NCBI GenBank assembly: GCA_029931535.1
Contig: JAQPZY010001501.1
Span: 2,045,501-2,109,500 of the forward strand
Reading direction: 5' to 3'
DNA: 64,000 nucleotides
Source: Margaritifera margaritifera
Lineage: Eukaryota > Mollusca > Bivalvia > Unionida > Margaritiferidae
The translations under genes were made by a program, and so were the position numbers. The notes below the pieces were generated by a model. It ran no database searches. It was not told the DNA's origin and was given only the letters and a program-made list of their open reading frames with translations. Of this stretch, positions 31,887 to 40,656 are shown in pieces (within the stretch, counting starts at the first letter, position 1; each line of letters opens with the position of its first letter).

Positions 31887-32920
31887 ATGGCGGAGAGGGA
31901 GAACTATTCTGCTACTGAGCAAAGGGCATAGTATAAGAGCCGGGCGCTCTTTTGGTACTCTCTGAGTGATATCATGTCCGACATGAATAAAGTTAACGGA
32001 GGTAATTCTCTGTCATATTCTACATGTTAATATGGTTTCATCGTTTTAAAGATATCGTGAATCCCTGGAAGATGCCTCATATTCTCCAAGACCATTGTCT
32101 GCGTTTGGTGTGCGGGAAGTGGCTGCTGTGAAGGGGGCAATTGATGAAGATGCTCGATACACAGTGGAAGATACTTCTATTATCACGGACATTAATTCGT
32201 CAGCTGTTTTGAATATATTGAAGAATGTATTTGAAGCTCAGAAAGGTTTGTGCAAGATGGGTCCAGCAATTGTTAAAAAAAATTACTCGGGCTGAAATTA
32301 CCGAACAGGTGCTCGCCGAATAAAAAAAGACTGACCAGACGCATCTGAATGATACAGTCACAGGTAATGAAACATGGATTTATTGTTCTCAACCCGATTC
32401 AAGAGAAAATAATAAAGTTTGGATCGGAGAAAACGAACAAAGACTACAAATCGTCGATGTAGTGGGACTGCCAAGAAAGTTTTATACGCAGTGTTATTCG
32501 ATGTAAAGGGCCGGTCGTCCGGATACCTGTGCCTGACTCTGCTAGTGTCACTGGATATTTGTATGATTCCAAAGTGTTGCCACCGGTGCCAGAGAAATCC
32601 ATCTACTCTATAACAATGAACCGGCCCATAAATCCGACGTCATGACAGACTTCCTGAAGGCGCACAGAATCCAAACTTTGCCACATCCTCCATACAGCTC
32701 TAATTTGGCACAGAGTAATTTTTGCCTGAATACCGTTATCAATAAGTTGCGGAGAGAGGTAGACGATTTGAAAGCCGGCTTGCGGTTGGAAGTGCAGTTT
32801 TTCAGTGTATGAACTAAATACCAAAACGTGAATTCAAAATGGCATTTAATAATTGGATAAACATACTGAAAACATGTGCAGAGGTCAATAGGGAGTACTT
32901 TGAGGGAATGCACTGACGCA
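31887..32920 (+). pseudogene. mariner transposase, multiply broken
   Basis: Starts at ATG 31887 (MAERENYSATEQRA) and is recognisable in pieces in all three forward frames: an N-terminal helix-turn-helix remnant, EDTSIITDINSSAVL near 32166, GNETWIY near 32367, NNEPAHKS near 32615 and PHPPYSSNLAQSNF near 32680. In active mariners the second and third of these motifs carry catalytic Asp residues; here both read Asn, and many stops and frameshifts intervene. The transposase is dead. Confidence 0.8.
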
Positions 32921-32957
32921 ATGTTTGCTAATAAAGAACTTTTTTTTACAACGCACT

Positions 32958-32986
32958 AATATTCAGAACTTTTTAAATATTCCTCG
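32958..32986 (-). repeat. mariner right inverted repeat
   Basis: Mirror of 31701-31729, ending CTCG before TA. Confidence 0.85.
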
Positions 32987-32988
32987 TA

Positions 32989-33150
32989 TAAAAAAAACAA
33001 ATTCACAGCATGTAATAAAACATATGCAGTTTTTATTTTTCCATATCATATAGTAATAAACGTACATCAAATATTAATTAATGAACAGCATCTAATTAAA
33101 AATATACAGCATGTAATTAGAAATGTACATAATACAAAAAACATACAGTG
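32989..33150. other. AT-rich host DNA with short irregular repeats
   Basis: Contains ACAGCATGTAATAAAACAT- and ATATCATATAGTAATAAAC-type segments that resemble the 43-bp array at 63189-63672. No gene. Confidence 0.4.
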
Positions 33151-33212
33151 CCTCCAAAGCTAGCAGCGGGGAGCAAAGGTGCAGTAGTTTAAAGCAGAGC
33201 AGTGAATTCTAC

Positions 33213-33240
33213 TCACAGATCGCTCACCAGCGATCTGTGA
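33213..33240. other. Perfect 12-bp hairpin in LINE leader
   Basis: TCACAGATCGCT, loop CACC, then its exact reverse complement. It lies about 490 bp upstream of ORF1, near the probable 5' end of the LINE. Confidence 0.8.
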
Positions 33241-33388
33241 AGCAGCTATTTATGCTTCACATCCAGCACCTTACATAGATTTCAGGAACCCTGATTCCTG
33301 AGGTATATTGTAGCAATTGCACTAACTTTTCATACCTTTCTGTAGCAGTTTAGCCTATTTTCTTTTTTCTTCATGTTTTTCCCTTTGA

Positions 33389-33640
33389 GCACTCAAATGA
33401 ACCTTTGTTTGTTTGAATGATAGATACATTTGCACCTTTTTGCTTTTAAATATTTGAATGAACCGTTTTGGCTCGTTTTGATATTATGATGTACATGTTT
33501 GATTAGTTTGAATGAACCTGAGTTGTGTTCAGATGCTAGTGTTTATATGTACCCTTAGAATATCTGAACGAACGTTTTGTTTTTGTTTAGAATTTATTTT
33601 GAATGCAAACTGTGAGAGTTTTGAATGAACTTTATGTTTG
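33389..33640 (+). repeat. Recurrent TTTGAATGAACC-type motif in LINE leader
   Basis: At least five versions of (T)TTGAATGAAC(C) or close variants between 33389 and 33640, spaced roughly 40-70 bp apart. They may be decayed promoter subrepeats of the LINE 5' UTR; nothing beyond the pattern supports that. Confidence 0.5.
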
Positions 33641-33727
33641 CATAAGTTTCAGTATTACATATATGCTTTTCACGTGAATATTGTAAAATACACCTTTAGA
33701 ATCAGATGCCTGAAATTTTTGTGAAAA

Positions 33728-34503
33728 ATGCCAGGGCGAAAATTAGAAGAGTATTTTCATACAAACATAGATACCACGTATGGCAACAGAGTCCTCCTGG
33801 CACACAGAGATGCTGGGTGCCAGATGCTGGACTGCCAAGAGTGGCCAGACAATGAGAGACCAAAACCAGCAGAAATACTGCAAGAGCTGGTTAGAAGGGG
33901 CGTACCAGTGGATTCCATTGGAGCCCTTCAGAATGGAGGGAGAGGGAGTTACTTCCGTATAGGCGTATAGCCAACGGGAGTATCCCAATCCTACCCGAAA
34001 GGTACATAGAAATGAAGGGGAGGAAAATTAAAGTAGGGAGGGCACCCCCAATAGAGAGGGTAATAGAAAGTAAATCAGTAGAGGTACATTTTACAGGACT
34101 CCCGATGGAAATACCAACAGCAGAAATACTAGCAAAGCTAGAATCAAAATTTCAAATTAAGGCCCTTAAGGAAAAAACAGCAACATTTTGGGGCTACCCT
34201 AGTATTAAAACAGGAGTAAGGATTGTGGAAATAGGCACAGAAAAAGCTAAACTACTACCCACCTTTTTCTATGTCATGGGATTTTTACCAAAATCCTGGT
34301 ACAGGGGATGTATCCATCATCGCCCCTGTAACAGATGTGGGCAAACGGGACATATACCCCGTGACTGTACCAATCCCCAGTTCCAAGAAGGAACCACATA
34401 CGCTGCAAAAGCAGCAGTGATACCAGCAAGTGTAGGTCAAGATGATATGGAAGCTCTAGGGGAAGTTGAAACAGAATCAGAATTAGAAATTGTAGAGAAA
34501 CAG
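33728..34503 (+). pseudogene. LINE ORF1, 5' half (zinc-knuckle nucleic-acid-binding protein)
   Basis: Starts at ATG 33728. An 8-bp duplication around 33955-33970 shifts the frame; the frame containing ATG 34012 continues the protein. Contains a segment resembling an RNA-binding fold (VEVHFTGLPMEIPTAEILAK) and a CCHC zinc knuckle (CNRCGQTGHIPRDC, 34330-34371), typical of L1/Tx1 ORF1 proteins that coat LINE RNA. Cut at codon boundary 34503 by the Polinton; the same frame resumes at 57581. Confidence 0.8.
34499..34503. repeat. Target-site duplication, left copy (AACAG)
   Basis: AACAG directly before the first base of the left terminal repeat; the same five bases follow the right repeat at 57576-57580. 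Confidence 0.85.
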
Positions 34504-34786
34504 AGTAGTAATGTAAAAGGCGGATCTCAGCACAACATACCCTCCCCTCGTTCAAATCCGTCGGCCCGAACCCTTACGGGTTCGTTCCTCCTGATTTTCA
34601 CTTCGGATCGGCTATGTTATGCCGAGATCACGCCTTATTACATTACTACTTTGGGATTGTAACCAAAATCGTCATCGGTGTTGTTGAATAGCAATTCCCC
34701 CCCCCCCCTATCATATTGGTTTAGATAAAATTTATACATAAACGTTACCTCTAAATGAAAATTATTATGGTTTGTTTTTTTATAGT
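34504..34786. repeat. Left terminal inverted repeat of copy 2
   Basis: Matches the reverse complement of 57291-57575 with few differences. Outer part AGTAGTAATGTAAAAGGCGG, then a hairpin (CGAACCC-TTAC-GGGTTCG, 34566-34583), a C12-type tract near 34698 and an AT-rich inner part. Confidence 0.9.
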
Positions 34787-34929
34787 CAATGATTATACAT
34801 AATTGTTTGTTATATAAACGTAAATAAAAATGATTACCTTATGTACAAGCGTATATAAAAATGATAGCATTATACATAACTTTTATCTCTAAGTGAAAAT
34901 TATAAGTTTTAATATTTTTTCGATGGTTT

Positions 34930-35547
34930 TCATGCAATCTGATACGTTTTACTGTCCAAACACATTTGATCTGTTAAATAAGATGTTTTATGATATAAAT
35001 TATATAAAATTATGTCCTGAAATTTGAGCCTGATTATAAAATTACTATTTTGAAGCTTGTTTTTTGAAAAAACATCGCTAGAATCGGCAGGATCATTGGA
35101 TAGTAAAAATTTAGTAACCAGGTTGGCTTCATCAGAATTATCATTTATGCTTGGTACTAACATATTAGTGCGATCAATCACTGATTGATTACTATCACAT
35201 GTAATTGCATTTGATTTGCCAGGAAGAATAACATTAAACGCATTTGATTTACCAGGAAGAATAACATTGAAAAATAAGCCGTGGATGGTTTTAAACGTTT
35301 TTATTTTGATTATATTGCCGTGTTTTAACGTATAATAAATTTTAATAATTGTATCGTTCATGGTGTTTGTATCGTAATAGAATTTAGAATTTATGTAAAA
35401 TATTGCATTATGTATGATATAACAGTCTTCAATGCCTCCATGATTTAGAAAATATTTTATAATCGGGCACTTTTTACATCTCATCTTATGTTTTACTATA
35501 TATAGTATCATATTTTTTTTCATATTTTGATATTCTATTTGGTGCAA
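34930..35547 (-). CDS. Unknown protein next to left terminal repeat
   Basis: 205 aa if started at 35547; a later Met (for example in MKKNMILYIVKHKMRCKKC) is possible because the first 62 bp overlap the 2-TM gene in another frame. The sequence is Lys/Ile/Asn-rich without recognisable domains, apart from an exact 11-residue tandem repeat (FNVILPGKSNA). The matching region of copy 1 is outside the window, so conservation cannot be judged. Confidence 0.45.
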   Translation of the reverse strand: MHQIEYQNMKKNMILYIVKHKMRCKKCPIIKYFLNHGGIEDCYIIHNAIFYINSKFYYDTNTMNDTIIKIYYTLKHGNIIKIKTFKTIHGLFFNVILPGKSNAFNVILPGKSNAITCDSNQSVIDRTNMLVPSINDNSDEANLVTKFLLSNDPADSSDVFSKNKLQNSNFIIRLKFQDIILYNLYHKTSYLTDQMCLDSKTYQIA

Positions 35548-35974
35548 TATCGACTAACATATTGTCTTTGGTTTGTAATTCATGGATTAGTCCAATAATA
35601 TCGTATTTTTTACCACGTAAATAAGCTTGTAATTCAGTTAATATTTTTGAGTAGATTGATGCAGCTAATTTACACGATGATCTTTTGTGTTCGAGTTTTG
35701 GTTCGAGGCGACGGAATCCAGCACTAACAAATATTCCAATACCAGATACTATTAGAAGTAGTGGATTGAGTGTGCTACCTGCTGAAACAATTCCACTTGT
35801 TGTTATTAATAGTGGTGTATAAAATATTAGTTTTATTAGCCGACTGTAATACTTGGCTGCTTGTTTGGAGCAATACGCTTTTTTATGATATGTGTAAAAA
35901 TATGATATTAATTGATTGCGTTCCTCTTCTGGTATTGCTGTAGAAATATGATTAAAGTCGATAATTGGTTTCAT
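35486..35974 (-). CDS. Two-TM membrane protein, possibly SLATT-like
   Basis: 162 aa, intact. Soluble helix (residues 1-45, HKKAYCSKQAAKYYSR), two hydrophobic segments at about 46-66 and 70-88 joined by a short turn (GSTLNP), then a long charged helix with YSKILTELQAYL. Such a layout resembles the SLATT family of 2-TM effectors, known in bacterial conflict systems and some viruses, but the resemblance is by architecture only. Copy 1 carries the same N-terminus at 1-201. Not part of the usual Polinton core. Confidence 0.55.
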   Translation of the reverse strand: MKPIIDFNHISTAIPEEERNQLISYFYTYHKKAYCSKQAAKYYSRLIKLIFYTPLLITTSGIVSAGSTLNPLLLIVSGIGIFVSAGFRRLEPKLEHKRSSCKLAASIYSKILTELQAYLRGKKYDIIGLIHELQTKDNMLVDIAPNRISKYEKKYDTIYSKT

Positions 35975-36003
35975 TATATCAATGCGCGTCGATTATTTTT
36001 AGG

Positions 36004-36669
36004 TTAACTTGTGATTTTTAATTTTGTAGCGGCATCAGAAACTAGTGAATTAAAATCTGCATTATGTACATCTGTAAGTACTGTTCGGTATTTGGTAAAC
36101 ATATTGGATGTAGGGCGCTGCAGTTGTTCTTCTTGTTTTTCAGTGTATTCTTTTGTTGATTTGTGGTTGAGTGTATTTGAAACTGTTGCAATATCATTTA
36201 TTTCACCAATACTATGTTCATGCAAATCAATAAATTCGACAGCTGCTTTAACAAAATCGATGTTAATATTGTTTGGAATAAAGTATTGGCGAAGTATTAC
36301 ATATGCGGTTGCGAATCTTTCTTTTATATTTGATTGTGGTTGATAGCTTGGTTGGCTTGTACTAAGTTTATCCACATCTAATCGCGTTTTATATTCCAGC
36401 ACATGTTCTGTGTCATCACCATCAAGATTATCGTCAACTGGAAGTTCAATCTGGCGCATTTTATTTATTACAACTAATTTTTTTAATTTTTTAATATTAA
36501 TATTATTTTTAATTTTTCTTACACGTGATGTAACACTTACAATATTATCATCTGGTGTTAAGTAATCAGTGAAAATAAATGGCTTGAGTTTATCAGAGGC
36601 TGTTAGTTCTTTTATTTTATGTAGATCATTTACGCGTATTTTATTTTCTAAATGCTTATTTTTTTTCAT
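36004..36669 (-). CDS. Helical protein D, intact
   Basis: 222 aa from ATG 36669 (an upstream Met at 36693 is less likely because this ATG overlaps the end of gene C). Basic N-terminal half (KIKNNINIKKLKKLVVINKM), then a helical domain: ATAYVILRQYF, KAAVEFIDLHEHSIGE, STKEYTEKQEEQL, VLTDVHNADFNSLVSDAATK. That domain matches, segment by segment, the C-terminal part of gene C, so the two are paralogues. Function unknown. Confidence 0.6.
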   Translation of the reverse strand: MKKNKHLENKIRVNDLHKIKELTASDKLKPFIFTDYLTPDDNIVSVTSRVRKIKNNINIKKLKKLVVINKMRQIELPVDDNLDGDDTEHVLEYKTRLDVDKLSTSQPSYQPQSNIKERFATAYVILRQYFIPNNINIDFVKAAVEFIDLHEHSIGEINDIATVSNTLNHKSTKEYTEKQEEQLQRPTSNMFTKYRTVLTDVHNADFNSLVSDAATKLKITS

Positions 36670-38082
36670 AATAATCAATGGCTGCATCAACATGCCCTCT
36701 AAATATATGATGTGCAGCGTTATCGTAAAAGAATCGTAAAAACAGCATTAATGAACTTATCAGTTTCTTTATGATGTTTAATAATCTTTTCAAATTTTAA
36801 ATCTGCTGCAGCTTTTGAAACCAAGTCTTTAAATTTTTTATTTTTTACGTCATCAATAAAATTTCTATATTTTTCAAATATTTGAACTCTCTTATCCTTT
36901 ATTAATTGTTCTTGTTCTAACGAATATGATAATTTATATTTAAAATCGAATGTTTCTGGTACATATATTATTTTGTTTACATCAACAAATTTCTCATTTG
37001 CATCGATAAATTCCATCGCTGATTTTGCAGCGCCTACTGGTATCATGTCTAACACTAAGTATTGGTATAATATTGTATAAGCTGCATCAAAATCACCTGA
37101 TGCGCTTTCTTCAGTCCAGAGATTATTTACTTTTAATTTTTCTTTTATTAGTTCACGTAAATCTGAATATAATGGCTCATTTATTAAGTTGTTTAATATA
37201 CGATGAATGCCACCTTTATTTATTATGTCATCGTATGTTAGTTGATCTGGATCCGGATTCCAAATTATTTCATCTGGTATTTCATCAAGTGTGTTTAGTT
37301 CCTCATAAAAAACTTTTTTTTCAGGCTCCGGTAATCCTTTTAATTTTTTTTCAATTATTTCAACTGTATCAAATGCTGTTGCTATATCATCGCCATCTTA
37401 TTTATTTTGAAATTCTGGTGTTTTTGATGATATTAATACTAAGTAACTTGTGGCAAGACCATGAGCGTCATCTGGTTCGTTGTGGACGGCAACAATTGTT
37501 TCAGTATCATTGAAATCTAATCCAATTTCTCGGAACAATCGTCTTTTAGCAAAATTATTAAACGCTTTTATGTTTCTTCCAAGACCGTGACGTTTTTTCT
37601 CAAAAATTTTATCTAAACAGTCCAACCTATCTCTATGTTTATTTTTCTTCTCCGCCAGAAAATTTTCGTTTTTGTACTAACTTTGACCGCATTATTGTTA
37701 AAGCGTTATCGCGAGTTAACTCTATGATTACATCGTGAAGTAATTTTTCAATTTCACTCTCCAGTTTATCCATTTCAACTTGAGTACAAAATTTAACAAA
37801 CATATCATATTTGTCCAATATTTCTTTCATTTGAGTTTTTCTCATAGCAATAACTGATCTTAAGTTTGGAATATTTTCAGTTCTTTCATCTGGATTTTTT
37901 AACATATTTGATAGTTCGCGAACAGCTGCTCGAATAGTTTCCTGTTTTGTCGCTTCAGTTTTTTCTTGCGGTGTTTTACCAGCAGGAATGGGCGCATTAA
38001 ATTCAGGTTTATCCAATTGTGAGTGATCAAATTCGAATATTTTATTATAGAACTCGCGGCATGCTTCAACAATTTCAGGCAT
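36670..38082 (-). pseudogene. Helical protein C, broken copy
   Basis: Begins at ATG 38082 (MPEIVEACREFYNKIFEFDH). A one-base frameshift between 37639 and 37625, an in-frame TAA at 37398-37400, and a third break near 36725 interrupt a protein otherwise colinear with copy 1 (837-2293). The conserved blocks include CLDKIFEKKRHGLGRN and HNEPDDAHGLA. The upstream AT-rich block (TTTTTGTATAATCG, minus strand) precedes the start. Function unknown. Confidence 0.65.
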
Positions 38083-38132
38083 TGCGATTATATTATATGA
38101 TTACGATTATACAAAAATTTAGACGGTATCGT

Positions 38133-39782
38133 CTAGATGATGTCATCTAGTGGAAATATTTGAAACATACTAAGACCTGGATTTGTGGGCTCGGCATTGA
38201 CTACATACAATCTGAAATACAAATATTTAGTTGTATTAGATAAAGTAAATTCTTGAACTGTTGTTCCGATATAATTAACACCTGGTGCGGTTGTATATAA
38301 TGTTGTATATCCAACATCATTATTGGAGCCTTCGAGTCGCCAATTATATATTCGTTCTCCGTTGCTAGCTCGTCCGCGCAGTTGAAATTTCCATATGGCA
38401 ACCGAAGATGGACATTGGATTTTGATCCAGAAGTTGGCTTACATACCATTGGTCGCCCATTCGTTTGAATTTACTGATGATTGTAGATGATACGCAAAGA
38501 CGTTGAAAGGATCGTACCCTGGATATGCTGACGATGATGTTGCGATACATCCGGTACGGCTGTTGTTGTTTCCAGTAAGCGGTGGAATAACGCCGACGCT
38601 GTTTTTGGTTCGAATGACACCTACAACCTTGGAATCAACATATGCTTTGTTTGCGAGGTCATCTGTTGCCGTCGGCGCTGTTGTGCATTTGACAACACAA
38701 TTTGTCATTACAAGATTGCCGGTCATTGTGTCCCCGATTTTGTTGACCACTGTGCTTTTGAGGTTTACCAGCGACGAGTATGGAACAGCATCACCGGGAT
38801 TGGCTGGTACATTTGTTATAGCTAAATTATTCATGTTTAACACTCCGGTCATTGTGCTTCCTGTTCTAAGAACAGCATTATCATTCATATACTGGACATT
38901 GACAGCGTTATTGAGTGACCATGATAAGTATGTGTTGAGTCCGTTTAGAACAAATCCACCCATGTTGAGCGAGCCAATCATTGTTGTTCCAGTTCGCGGG
39001 ACGTATTCCGCTAGTTTTGTGGTGACCTGCGCATAGGATGTAGCATCGGAAATGTTTCCCGGCGGAAAAGTTGTTGGCAATCCTGTTATTATAGCGCCAT
39101 TAACCATTGTTAAATTTCCAGCAATCATATCTCCAGCGCGATTTAAGTATTGTGATGTAATATCGTCCACATATGTTTTGTTCACGAGATCAATGGCAGT
39201 TGTAGGAATTGCCGAAGATGTTATTTTGCTTGTTCCCATGCTTAATGTGCCAACCATTATGTCGCCAGTACGTTTGAGAAATATTGTTGATGAGTCCACA
39301 TATAATTTGTTGACGAGATCGGTGTCATTAATTGGAACATACGTTGATGATATTTTATTTGATCCCATTATTAGTGCGCCTATCATTGTGCTGCCATAGC
39401 GATTGACATATGTTGATGCCACCGTGTCCACATATAATTTATTGAAGACATCCGAGGGATTCACTGGAACATACGATGACGTTATTTTATTGTTGCTCAT
39501 ATCCAATACTCCAGTCATTGTGTCGCCGGATTTATTGACTTTTCTGTCGTTTATCGTTAACATCTGGATTAGACTTACCGCTTGAGTATTATCGGGGTTG
39601 AGTACGGGATAATCGGTTTCTAAACCAATTACTCTAGAATTGCTCATTTTTAAGTTGCCGGTCATTGTGTCGCCGGATTTCTTTACTTGTCCAGACACAT
39701 CTGCGGCGGCAACAGCTTTTGTGGCCGATGGAGCATCTGATGTTGTTTTTATTACTGTACCGAATTTACTGTAATAGGACAT
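38133..39782 (-). pseudogene. Tail-fibre-like repeat protein with discoidin-like domain (one nonsense codon)
   Basis: 550 codons in a single frame from ATG 39782 to TAG 38133-38135, with one stop at 38439-38441 where copy 1 has TCA. The first ~400 residues carry eight units of the type GDTMTGNLKM / GDIMVGTLSM, with NKLYVD or NKAYVD between them, typical of phage fibre shafts. The C-terminal ~150 residues resemble an F5/8 type C domain. The stop removes most of that domain in this copy. The proposed role is a receptor-binding spike on the virion. Divergent from the ATPase gene. Confidence 0.78.
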
Positions 39783-39902
39783 TATTTTTCAGAGTTTATT
39801 ATACATGATCATTGATAAAATCAACATTGATAAAATCAACATTGATAAAATCAACATTGTTATTAAAAATTATGTATAAAATCTGATTATATAAATACAA
39901 TT
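39783..39902. promoter_or_regulatory. Divergent spacer with three 15-bp repeats
   Basis: Between fibre and ATPase genes: three tandem ATTGATAAAATCAAC units at about 39811-39855, followed by the ATATAAATACAATTATG-type block before the ATPase ATG. The repeats are absent from the matching spacer of copy 1 (4024-4116). Confidence 0.4.
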
Positions 39903-40572
39903 ATGTCAATTATCAACTACGATGATCCATCACGAAATACAAAAACCAAACATAAGAATGAGTTGCCAGATACACATTATTTAATTGTTGGACGAACTGG
40001 ATCTGGTAAAACTAATTTATTAATGAATTTAATAACGAGCAAAATATTAAAATATGATCGCGTGTATATTTACACAATCAATGCGCAACAACAAAAATAC
40101 GATTTATTGCAGCAGTTTAATGATCAGGTTTTAAGGCCAATCTCTGGCCAGGATATTATTACATTTTATTCACCCGATGACGTTATTCCTGCTGCCGAAC
40201 TCGATGATGAGGAAAATAAGATTGTAGTATTTGATGATATACCTCTGGCAACCAAGGATATTAAGCCAGTGGAATCTTATTTTGCATCGTCGCGTAACAA
40301 ACGTTGCAATTCTATTTATCTCGCGCAAAGCTATTTTACTGTTCCAAAAACGATAAGGCGCAACACAGGTTGTTTTATTTTATTTGGTGGCCTTGATAAC
40401 AACGACATTGGTAGAATCGCTAATGATTTTTATGGTGGTGCTGTTGACAAAAAACAATTTATTAAGATGTATCATCATTCCACAGGTGGTAGATATGATT
40501 TCTTTTTGTTTGACAAGTACGCGATTGATCCTGAAAAAAATGTTTCGAAAGAATCTAGATGAGTTTTTATAA
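39903..40572 (+). CDS. Packaging ATPase (FtsK/HerA superfamily), C-terminal frameshift
   Basis: Same protein as 4117-4785, with Walker A GRTGSGKT and Walker B KIVVFDDI. An extra A in the run near 40535-40541 shifts the frame for the last ~11 codons, so the present ORF ends at 40562 while the original stop lies at 40570-40572. The catalytic core is untouched. Heads the plus-strand gene block. Confidence 0.9.
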
Positions 40573-40656
40573 CCATTGTTAATAACAATGAATCAACGAT
40601 TGCCAACTATAAATTATATTATCAACATTTTATTATATAAACATTTATTATATAAA

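Larger units (their letters stand above)
31701..32986 (+). mobile_element. mariner-family DNA transposon, decayed
   Basis: 1,286 bp bounded by TA on each side (31699-31700 and 32987-32988). The ends are inverted repeats of about 29 bp: TATTTAAAAAGTTCTGAATA at 31708-31727 is exactly repeated in inverted form at the right end, with two or three differences in the outermost bases. Size, TA duplication, repeat length and a degenerate transposase inside all fit mariner. Confidence 0.85.
33150..34503 (+). mobile_element. Tx1/L1-like LINE, 5' part (interrupted by Polinton copy 2)
   Basis: A non-coding leader of roughly 580 bp followed by ORF1. The LINE resumes at 57576 after the inserted Polinton. 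The 5' boundary is not determined; 33150 is an estimate placed after the AT-rich host repeats and before the hairpin at 33213. Clade assignment comes from ORF2 (see 58320-61577). Confidence 0.7.

Noticed and set aside
34545..34560. tRNA-like B box (GTTCAAATCC) in the terminal repeat
   Set aside because: No matching A box, acceptor stem or T-stem pairing was seen; judged a chance match.
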